NCBI GenBank assembly: GCA_026419785.1
Contig: JAODTK010002654.1
Span: 370,952-434,951 of the forward strand
Length of the DNA: 64,000 nucleotides
Origin: Sclerodactyla briareus
Lineage: Eukaryota; Echinodermata; Holothuroidea; Dendrochirotida; Sclerodactylidae
Reading direction: 5' to 3'
Shown here: in pieces, positions 23,141 to 33,104 of the stretch
Numbering within the stretch: the stretch's first letter is position 1
Layout of the letters: each line of letters opens with the position of its first letter
Made by a program: the position numbers and the translations under genes
Notes under the pieces: generated by a model
Told to the model about the DNA's origin: nothing
Seen by the model: the letters and a program-made list of their open reading frames with translations, nothing else
Databases searched by the model: none

Positions 23141-23519
23141 AGGGAGGGGGGGGGTGCGCGTGGTTACCCATTAGTTATTTTGTGATGTAGGGTCGTTCCG
23201 AATAGTTCAGACCAAATGGGGTAGTCGTTTTCAGGTTTCAATTTCCCAGTAATTTTCTGTCCGTGTTGCGGAATTTCATTGGACCAAGTTGGGTCATGTG
23301 TCGATGACCATTCACTCTAGTTTCATGGAGTGCCCGACCATGTTGAAATGCTTGGCAACCGGATGCCCATTTTTGGGTCTTGATGGCTGACCGGTGTGGG
23401 GTCATTCGACTCATTCAGGGTGATTTTGATGTCCCGATGTACGGAAACTCCGCAGAGGGGTTACAGTAAAGTAGGTAGAGAAATGCCGTTTCAGACGAAG
23501 AGCTTGACTGTAGGAATGT
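23141..23519 (-). mobile_element. PLE fragment: GIY-YIG endonuclease end, copy A
   Basis: On the minus strand: a CGVSVHRD-type stretch (usually C-x2-C-G-V-x-Y-x-G-E-T) at about 23440-23465, NESNDP..VSHQDPKMG (about 23370-23420), then remnants of HFN..GHS...V..I, ENYW..LKT and PFGLN (about 23190-23280). It aligns with 40020-40370. Frameshifted. The upstream (RT) part is missing: coding similarity stops at GCTTGACTGTAGG (about 23500) and is joined to the AT tract. Confidence 0.7.
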
Positions 23520-23634
23520 TAGCGTTATATATAACGTTAGCGTTAATATATATAGTTATGAAATATATAATATATATATATATATTAATATATTATATAT
23601 TATATATATATATATTATATATAATATATATAAT

Positions 23635-23677
<43 letters not shown>

Positions 23678-23697
23678 TATTAATATATATATTTATA
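23520..23697. repeat. (AT)n-rich tract
   Basis: Begins with TTATATATAACGTTAGCGTTA, shared with 25372, then (TA)n and ATTATATA variants. Confidence 0.95.
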
Positions 23698-24110
23698 GAA
23701 ACAACAATGCTAACGTAAATGATAGGCTGGATCTCCATGATAGGCTTTCCCCACATGCTCAAGCGTTCTACAGATATATATCAAACTATTAGCTATGAAT
23801 ATAAATCTATGACAAAGAGACAAGACTCTGTAAAACAAAACAATGCTTCGTAAATGGATAGCGGGATCTCGAATTGAGCTGCAAAATAGCGATTTTTGAA
23901 CTGGAAAAAAAAAAATGTGAGTAAAACAGCCGATTATGTTTGAAGGAGAGTTCGGACAAGACTAGTCCGTCGTCAGGGCAGTGACCACAGAAGTGATGGT
24001 CGCTATGTACCACGGTTACATGATCTACTGTTGCAATATGAACATTTTTGTCAAAGCCTCTCAAGATCTGTATCAACCTCAACATTACATGTTGGGTTCG
24101 TTAGTCCATT
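23698..24110 (-). mobile_element. PLE terminal repeat, copy ii
   Basis: Upstream repeat for the minus-strand PLE remnant at 23141-23519. Includes AACAACAATGCT, GATAGGCTGGATCTC, an internal near-duplicate of that word set (23820-23880), and a hammerhead-like motif. The right border with the Tx1 fragment is not sharp. Confidence 0.7.
23943..23986 (-). ncRNA. Hammerhead-ribozyme-like motif, copy ii
   Basis: Minus strand: CACTGCCCTGACGACGGACTAGTCTTGTCCGAACTC read in two parts gives the core CUGACGA, stem II GGAC/GUCC with a 7-base loop, and GAA. Stem I pairing is weak here. Confidence 0.5.
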
Positions 24111-24229
24111 GTAGTGAAGTTAGATGTGCAGAACAAAAAACTTCCAGAATAGTTTGGGAAGTGACGAACGGTGGCATTACCCACACATCTCGTGGCGTTG
24201 ATCTGCAGAATGAGGAGGTTATGCAATGC

Positions 24230-25344
24230 ACAGCGGATTCTATTTCATAATCTGCCACCTTGGTAAAGAAGTGGAGAGACTAAGTTTCATCAAAGTATTC
24301 GAATTATCCTTTGTGGAGATGATCACAGTATCTTGAAAGGAACCTTATGAAAGTGATTGACAATACCAGCAGAGACGATTCTTCCAACTCCACATCTTGT
24401 ATATAATATTCATGTGATTTAAACAGCTCACTATAAAAACTCAAACCATTCACTCCTAATAGCACTTCCCGTGTATGAATATCATAATTCTCCTGATTAG
24501 TTGAAGGAGGAATCAAAACGTCAACCAATCTCATCCATGAACCGAGACGAAAGTTTGAAACACTCCATTCTTCTTTTCTGAGGTTCCGATGAGATTTCGG
24601 CTCTCCCTTATATTCCACCCGAAACAATCTAGTCTTTTTCAGCCTTTGAATTCCACACAACAGAAATTCTCCTTTCAATGGCACACTTTTAAAATAGAGG
24701 CATATGAAATAACTTCCCACGTATTTCCAAATAACATTCGGGTGAAAATTATCACAAACTGAATGTCATTTCAGGGAATGGACCTATATTCTCCCTAATT
24801 AAGGAAAACAAGCCTAAAGAGTAACCTCTCTGATTATATTTTATTATTCATCACACTCAACAAAATGTTCATCTTTAAGAAGGGAACTTGAATTTCCAGT
24901 ACCTCTCCAATTGTGATAGTACGGAGATTAAATGTTGGTGGGAATAATCAAGGAATGGATCAGCTCTACACTCAGAAAAATGGAAGAGTCACCCCACACT
25001 TATCACTAAACACGCGCGTTTTTGTCGACCATGTGAAATCGGTCATCCGGATGATACACCCGCTAAACATCCAATGACTGATTATTTCCAAATATCTAAA
25101 ACAGCCTGTGGATTTTAAATAAATATGCGATAATGAAATATAATTGGTTAAAAGTTTGGTTTACTTTAACTCAAGGAGATACTGAATTGTGAAGAACACA
25201 TGGGAGAGAGATATTAACATCGTGTTATGGCAAATGCAGCTCCAAGCCTGTGGGGTGGAGCAAATGAGCTATCACACTGACCGGTGAAACAACACTATTA
25301 CGTCGGGGTGATTTACTTGTCGATGGAGAATGCACGTTAAGTCA
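24230..25344 (-). mobile_element. Tx1/L1-like LINE fragment (endonuclease end and linker), copy A
   Basis: A 138-codon open frame (24304-24720) is the linker: it includes KEEWSVSNFRLGSWMR and FYSELFKS, like the ..FY.ELY.S.. stretch before the RT of Tx1/L1 elements. Upstream (25000-25120) are remnants of the D.WRVYHP...F.W motif of the endonuclease. It ends at 25344, where PLE sequence of the next unit begins. No RT: the PLE repeat replaces it. Confidence 0.6.
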
Positions 25345-25586
25345 ATGAAGCTTGACTGTAGGGAAGTGGCTTCGTTATATATAACGTTATTCGTTATATA
25401 TTATATATAACATATATAGATAGATATATATATATACTATATATATATATAGATAGATAGATAATATATATAATATATATATATATATATATAAGCGATA
25501 TATATATATATATATATATAAATGATATATATATATATATATATATATTATAAGATATATATATATATATATATATAATAGATATA

Positions 25587-25625
<39 letters not shown>
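25345..25625. repeat. Short PLE relic and (AT)n-rich tract
   Basis: GAAGCTTGACTGTAGGGA (from 25345) is the PLE coding word seen at 23497 and 40857; it joins directly to a 250-base AT tract with GATAGATA interruptions. Confidence 0.85.
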
Positions 25626-25626
<1 letters not shown>

Positions 25627-26060
25627 ATGAGAAACAACAATGCTCCAGTAAATGATAGGCTGGATTCCATGATTAGGCTTTACCCACCTGCTAAAACGTT
25701 CTACAGATATATAGCACAGATTATATCTATGACATATAATCTATGACAAAAGGACAAAGAACTGTTAAAACAACATGCTCGTAAATGATAGGCTGCGAGC
25801 TCGAATGAGATGCAAAATAGCGATTGAAAAAAACTGGAAAAAAACTGTGAGTAAGTAAAAACACAGCGATTGTTTTGGATTGCAGAGCTTCCGGACAATA
25901 CTAGTCCTCGTCAGTGCAGTGACCACAGAATGATGGTCTATAGTACACAGTTCACATTGATCTACTTTGGAATTATGAACATTTTTGTCAAGCATCTTCA
26001 AGATCTGTTATCACCTCAAATTACATGTTGGGTTTCGCTTAGTCCATTGTAGTGAAGTTC
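25626..26060 (-). mobile_element. PLE terminal repeat, copy iii
   Basis: Matches 23698-24110 over its length, in the second of two tandem ~1.9 kb units (23500-25344 and 25345-27290). Contains the best-preserved hammerhead-like motif. Confidence 0.7.
25881..25918 (-). ncRNA. Minimal hammerhead ribozyme motif of a PLE (best copy)
   Basis: Minus strand, 5' to 3': TGCA (stem I), CTGACGA (core), GGAC-TAGTATT-GTCC (stem II with 7-base loop), GGAAGCTC (core GAA, very short stem III and cleavage-site C), then TGCA closing stem I with four perfect pairs. Minimal type-I hammerheads in the terminal repeats of Penelope-like elements are established. In vivo they process the element's RNA. Activity of this copy is inferred, not shown; stem III is only one or two pairs. 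Confidence 0.65.
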
Positions 26061-26129
26061 AGATGTGACAGAACAAAACTTCCAGAAGAATACTGAGGGA
26101 AGTGACGGAAGGTGGATGACCCCACACAT

Positions 26130-27300
26130 ATCTGGCGTGATCTGCAGATGAGGAGGTATTCACTGCAAGACGGATCCTATTCATAATTCTGCCACCCTTG
26201 GTAAAGAATGTGAGAGACTAAAGTTCATCAAAGTTATTCGAATTATCCTTAGTGGAGATGATCACCATTATCTTGAAATGAACCTTTGAAAGTGAGGGCA
26301 ATACCAGAGCATTTCTTCCAAATCCACTCCTTGTATCTATATTCATGTGATTTAAACAGTTCACTATAAAATCAAACCATTCACTACTAATAGCCTCCGT
26401 GTTAGAATATCATAATTCTCTGTTAGTTGAATGAGGAATCAAAACTTCAACCATCTTCATCCATAGAACCCGAGGACGAAGTTTGAAACCCTCCATTTCT
26501 TCTTTTCCTGTGTTTCCGAATGAGATTAGCTTCTCCAATTAATATTCCACCGAAACAATCTTAGTCTTTTTTTAAGCCTTTGGATTCACCCCAACAGACA
26601 ATTCTCCTTTCAATGCAACACTTTAAAATAAGAGGCATATGAAAGACACGTCCACGTATTTCCAAATAACATCGGTTGATAAATTACACAAAAACTGAAG
26701 GTCATTTTCCGGAATGGAACTAATATTCTCCCTACTATAAGGAAAACAAAGCATAAGGATTGTTCACCTCTCTGATTATATTTTTGTATTCTCATCACAC
26801 TCAGCCCACTACTGCTCACTTTAAGAAGGAACTGAATTATCCAGTTTACCTCTTCCAATTGTGATATTACGGAATGAAATGTGGTAATAATCAATGAATT
26901 GTTCAGAGCTACACTCAGAAGAAATGACGAGTCACCCACAATTTTATCATACACACGGCGTTTTTTATGTCGCATGTGAAAATCCGGTCATCCGGATGAT
27001 ACACCCGCTAAACATCCAATGACTGATTATCTTCCATAAGATCTAAAACAGCCTGTGGATTTTAAATAATATGCGATAATTGAAACATATATTGGTTAAA
27101 AGTTTGTTTTACCTAACTCAAAGTCAGATACTGGGGGAAATTGTGAGAACACACTGGGAGAGAGATATAACATCAGTGTATGGCAAATGCAGCTCCAGCC
27201 TTTGGGTGGGCGCAAATAGCTAGCACCAACCTGACCGTGCAACAACACTATATACGTCGGGTGATTTTACTTTCGCGATGAGAATATGCACGTCGAAGTC
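26130..27300 (-). mobile_element. Tx1/L1-like LINE fragment, copy B
   Basis: Aligns with 24230-25344 and with 600-1250. On the minus strand a CGRLDFFLLS-like stretch is recoverable (about 26890-26960, normally RLDFFLIS, the hallmark near the end of Tx1/L1 endonuclease), preceded by VWRVYHPDDR-like residues (about 26960-27030). Indels against copy A are frequent. Confidence 0.6.
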
Positions 27301-28980
27301 ATGACCAAACAAAAAACATCTAGTGTATTCTCATCAGGAATAGGGGAATTCTTCTCACATCACCATCGACAAGGCAACTCTATAGTGGTGCTGCTGCTGC
27401 CTGCGCAAATTGCCGGAAATGTTACTAGCACGCCTCATCACTTGCAGTCTGCACTTTTACAAATCATGGTCACATCTGAGGCCCTATCCACTCGATCGTG
27501 AACTTTCGTCATACTGACAGTCTCCATTCTCGACCAAAAATGAAAAGTACTTACGCGCCGTAGCTGTTGCGTGTATTATTGAATTAATTTCGTCTACTCT
27601 TTGCTAGAATACTACCGTTATTTCACTGTAGCCGATGTACAGAATGTCCATGCTCCTTGCGCATGTATTGGCATGGAACCACTGAAAACAGAAACTTTGT
27701 ATTTAAGGGATGTGCCCTACCATTTATGAATTGTCTGTGTCCAGTGGAGCGTTGAAGTAATATGATTTTCTTCGTTTATTGTTTGTCTCAGGAGTGTAAG
27801 CGCGTCGATTGGCTTCCAAATGGCCCGCATAATCATCTGCATCTGAGCCAGAGGGAATTAATTCTCGGGTAACTGATATAGAATAAACCTATTGTGCAAT
27901 TGAATTTTGCTGCCAATTTTCAATCACGCTGGCTAACGTCAAAGAAGAATTTTCCTCACAACTACAACGACACAAAACGAAACAGAGGCAAACATGGCGA
28001 ATTTGCATGCAGGTTTAGGTGTATAGTATTGACAATTATGCCTACATTGGCATTGAGAGCCATAGTTATTGTTCTGATATCAGGTCGGTGTTTTTGTGCG
28101 TCGTCAATACATATGCAGTTCTGTTGCACCATACAGAGTACAAGCTGCCGTTCAGCTGTGGTTAAAGATGTACTACAATTATTAAATGAAGTTCGTTAAG
28201 TATGGTGATTGGGGATGAATAGGCATTACGATTAGCTCAGAGGTGGCTAAAGAATGTTATCAGATCGCGGACGACAATTCTTCCTTCTTATTTTAGTCTT
28301 CTACCATTAAAGCTGTGGCGGATGGCCGACAGATGGTCCACGAGAGTATAGGCATATAATGTCAGGGCTATTACAATGTTGACAGAGGATCTTTTTTTCC
28401 GCCGAAAGATTCCATTGTGTGTTGTAAATCCATCCTTCAACGCACTAGAACTCACCAACGTCAACAGAACTACATTCAGGAGAGTTTATTTTGTATCGAC
28501 TTTATTCCGTGGTAGCATGATGCTGGACCATAGCTGTATTTGAAGCCTGAACATGGACTGTATTTTCTTTCGTATAAGAGTGATTTGAGCCTTCACGTTA
28601 TCATCGCATAAAGTATAGTGCTCATCAGGGAATGTACACACATTTGGTTACTGTTCTGCTGGTAGTAATCGGGAGTAGTTAATGAAAGTCTCTGTAAGGG
28701 TGGGGGTGGGGCGATACGTAAATGCGGCTGAGCAAGAGAAAGCTGCCGCCAACTCCGGCTAATTACTGAGGATAGAATATCTTTCTTAGGGGTGTAGGTC
28801 AGTGGGGTAAGCAGAGGTTCAATCCAGTCAGGGTGGAAATGCATGGCGTTCAGCTCTTTACATTTATAAGTGAAAAGATGAGTCTTATGGGTAAATTCGA
28901 ATACAGTGATGGCAAGGCATCTCTAACTACAATATTATGATTGTCTGCATGAAAGAACCCATCTAAAAAAATTGTGGTCA
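27301..28980. repeat. Dispersed repeat, copy 2
   Basis: Matches 2225-3060 and 3530-3940; also 56430-56900 for its first third. No conserved frame, no tRNA-like array here. Confidence 0.7.
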
Positions 28981-29613
28981 TCCGCATGGCCTTGTTGAGT
29001 ATTATTGAGGGAATAATGAACAGATAAGAGGGCCTTGGTTGCAGCATTACAACGGGAGGACAGTCATATTAGGAGGTTAGAAAATCCGAGGCGTAGCGGA
29101 GGGATTTTGCTACCCTGATGATTGTCAACCGCGTTTCAATTCGAAAACAAAGGCCAGAGTATTTGTTTATATTCCTAATAAATATTCAATAATTCCTCGA
29201 GAAAGATGCGAAAAAATTACTGGGAAAGACTTATTTAATCCTATTTACTTCTCCCAAAACTGCTATTAACGAAACGAGTCAAGTGACTCAGATGTAAACA
29301 GGTCTTGGCATGGTGCCAAAAACAATATTTCAACGAAACAATAGACAACGTTACACGCTATACCGCGTTACAGGCACGACTGGCCAGATCATGAAGCACA
29401 GTTTTGGATTTTCGCACTCGCAGTTACGGGTATTATGTGTACAGTGCCTATTTAACGAAAAGTACAGCCAAGTAGGCCAAAAAATAACTCGCCTTGATCG
29501 TGTCAGTCTCGTCGAGTGCTTCAGGGATTTGATATTACGATCATGTTGTGGCTGGGATTAATACGCGGAAATCCAAGGGGATTTGGAGCGTTGCAAATTA
29601 ACAGGACCATCGA
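28981..29613. other. Gene-free; private to copy 2
   Basis: Similarity to copy 1 stops at about 28980/3940. Nothing recognised; an 83-codon plus-strand frame at 29310-29561 has no motif. Confidence 0.4.
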
Positions 29614-32568
29614 CATGTTAATATTCGTGGGAAGTCGTACGATATAGGTTCGTACTATTCGCAGACAAACTGTATTGTGCTTTGTGAATGTTGTTGACTG
29701 ATGATGTGCGGTGGGAGTACATAATTCCAACTGCTGGTTATTCTCCCATTTTTGGCCGAGTGCATTTATTTAACAGGTAAGTGAGTCTTTTGTTTTTTTC
29801 TGTCGAAGAGAGGGAACAACTATAAAACGCTACGTTCATGTTTCCAAAGCGAGACCATTGTTGAGAGTTCAAGCTCCGCCTTATATTTAAAATTTATTTG
29901 ACCTGTGCTCATCCAGGGGGAATATTAACGTTAGAGTAGCATTTCCCCTAGAGTCATGGCGGATGGAAAGCGGCGTATATCAATCAGACCATCCGTTAGT
30001 TTCGCGCCAATTCAGTCTGCTCTCATCCACCCATATCCTTGAACAGGACTTGTGTTTACAGTCCTGCCGGTTTGTGTTCTAAAAAAATGCACACAGTACA
30101 GATAGCACATACACTTCACCAGTGCAGTGCAACTGTGCCTACCAACCAAAAATCATGTTTGAGTCCGTTTTGTGCTCTTTGAGGAGGAAAAATATCCAAC
30201 CACAGACTGGATACGGATAGCTTAACATATTAAACGTGGGACTACATTAAATGAAATATTACCTTGTTTTGTGTTCGTAGCGAAGGTCAAGGGACGCCTA
30301 GCGTCCTGGAACATTGTACAGGCGTGTATAGGATAGGCAAACGACTACTTAAATATGGAGGGGTCGTCGAAACACTTCTGTAATACTAAGGACAAATGAT
30401 CGATGACTAATCCGGACCCACAAGTCTTGTCTTTGACCCTCGGACCCTTGCAAATATTCGGCAGTTCTGCAGTCTGCCATGCATGTGCCATAGTTAATAT
30501 CTAGGTCGTGAAAAGAACGACGAACGAAAGACAGTTGTGCACACAAAGCAAGGTGTTCAAATTAAATGGCCTCTAATATATCTTGATCTTTTTCGTGAAA
30601 TATACAGCTCGGCCTGGTAATGTCTCGCATTACGTACAGATTGAGATTCAAGCCACAAGAAGGCCGTCAGACGACGATAGGGCCCTACCATAATTGCATG
30701 GAACTTGACAACCACAAGTGATTTTAATTTCCAAAACTTCCGTTGCTCGCCCAACTCAAATTCTCCTCCGCCCCACCCTACTGTTGTCGTCTAAGCCGGG
30801 GTTAGGAACTGGAATTAAACACGGTTATAAATTCACTTTCAACACTAAAACTTACATACATAGTCACGTGTGGCTGTGGTATTATACAATATAATTTAAC
30901 AGAATTTATGAGTCTTAGGAAGGACGATGTGAGGCCGCAACAAAGTAACAGTTTCATTATACGCCTCGCTAACGAAAATCGGCATTCAATTAATTAATGG
31001 GTTTACTTTGATATCTTGTGAAACGTTTTTAGGTTTTTTTTGACTTCAATAATTTCTGAATTAGGACCCAACTATTGGGTCGTTTTGTCATCAAAGTACA
31101 TTTCTCACATTGACTATTCGTGGGAAGTCGTACGATATAGGTTCGTACTATTCGGCAGACAAAACGTACTTTGTGCTTTTGTGAATGTTGTTTAATGACT
31201 GAGGTTGCTGGGGCGACATAATTCCAACTGGCTGTTATTCTCCTCTCTCCCGTTTTTGACCGGTGTGCATTTATTTAACAGTTAAGTTGAGTCTTTGTTT
31301 TTTCTCGTGAAGAGATGAACCTCTAAAAGCTACGTTCATGTTCCAAAAAAGCGAGACAATGGTGACGGGATTCAAGCTCTCCTTATATTTCAAAATTAAT
31401 TTAAGCCTGTGGCTCATCCAGGGAATATCTAACGTTAGAGTCAGCATTCCCTGAGTCATCGCGGATGAAACGCTATATCAATCAGACCATCCGTTAGTTT
31501 CGCGCCCAATTCAGTCTGCCTTCATCCAACCCCCTAGTCCTTGAAACGGGACTCTGTGCTACACAGTCCTTGCCGGTGTGTTCTAACCAAATTGCAACCA
31601 CAGTACAGATAGCACATACATTACGTGCAGTGCAAACTTGCATACCAACCAAACATCATGTTTGAGTCCCGATTTTGTGCTCTTTTTGACGAGAAAATAC
31701 TCCAAACAGATTGATACGGACGCTCCACACTATTAAAAGGTGGATACAATGTAAATGTAATATAACCTTGTTTTGTGTTCGTAGGAGGTAAATACCTAGC
31801 GGCTGGAACATTCTAGCAGGCGTGTATGGATCGGGCAACGACATATATGGAGGTTCCGTGCAACTTACTACTGGTAATATAAGGGCAAAGGATCGCTGAC
31901 TAATCCCGACCCAAGTTTGTCTTTCGACCATGGCCCTGAATTTTCGGCTTCCTGCAGTCTGCATGCAGTGCCATAGTTCATATCTAGTGTCCGTGAAAAG
32001 AACGACGAAAGATTTGTTGGCCCAAAAGAAAGGTGTTCAAATTTACATTAGGCCAATCTATCTTGATCTTTTTCGTTAATATACAGCTAGGCTGGTAGGT
32101 CTCGCATATACGTACATATTCAAGCAAAGAAGGCGTACAGACACGATAGGCCCTACATAATTGCATGCACTTGCCACAGTGATACTTTTCCCAAGAACTT
32201 CCGTTGATCGCCAACTCAAATTCTCCCGCAACTTCTTGTGTCACCTACAGCCGGTGTTTAGTACTGGAATTACTGGTCGTGTTTAGTCATTCACTTTCAC
32301 ACACTAAACTTACATACATAAGTCACGTGGTATTTGATGAATATTACTTTTAAAGCATTTAGGACGTCTTAGGAAGGACGATGGTGGAAGCCTGCCAAAA
32401 GTAACGTTTCATTATTACGCCTCGATAACAGAAAATCGCAATTTCACCTTAATTAATGGGTGTTACTTTGATATCTGTGAACGTTTTTTGTAAGTTTTTT
32501 TCTTTTCTTCATAGTTTTCTTATATTAGGATCCAAATCTATGGTTCGTTTGTTACAAGTACATTTTTC
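29614..32568. repeat. Tandem duplication of a ~1.5 kb unit
   Basis: Unit a 29614-31107 and unit b 31108-32568 align along their length: both begin ATTCGTGGGAAGTCGTACGA, share AACGTTAGAGT...GCATTTCCC-type words, TCAATCAGACCATCCGTTAG, CACAGTACAGATAGCACATA and TCTTAGGAAGGACGATG, and end in a TTTCACATTGACTAT word. Minus-strand frames differ between units, so no protein is conserved. Likely a mobile element or tandemly duplicated spacer; family not recognised. Confidence 0.85.
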
Positions 32569-33104
32569 ACATTGACTATCTATTGGAGAAGATCCCGAGT
32601 TCCCTGTGACTTAACAATGGGACTTCTGCATGACTGATTGTCCTTATCATCGCACTGGATTTGCCCTATTCATTACTACACATCTATTCACATAAACTCC
32701 AATTATCATGAACTCATTTATCATATTTTGGAAAACTATGTGTCGAGTTCGCATACATAGTGCCATTGTTTTGAACGCTTTTTTTCCGGGGAGGGGTGTG
32801 GGCTGGGGCAGCTAGTAAAATATTGTTATAGTCAGTGGTGCTCAGGTGCCCTTGGTTTCTGTTTCGTAATAATCCATTCCTACTGGTATCATATTACCGC
32901 ACTTGTCGGTCGAAACCTCGCAAAAACTATAATATACAGTTACGAGTTACGAAACTGCAATTTTTAGTTGGCCCGATATCGCCATTAACTTTAATTGAGT
33001 TTTCACGGGGCCCCTATCACATGGCTATTGGTCCGAGATTCTTTTCCGGAGACGTATTACTTCATTATAGACATTCCTCTCGGCCAAACCATGTAACTTA
33101 ACTA

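Noticed and set aside
24304..24720. 138-codon minus-strand frame as a host gene
   Set aside because: Its residues fit the linker between endonuclease and RT of a Tx1/L1-like LINE, and three diverged copies are present.
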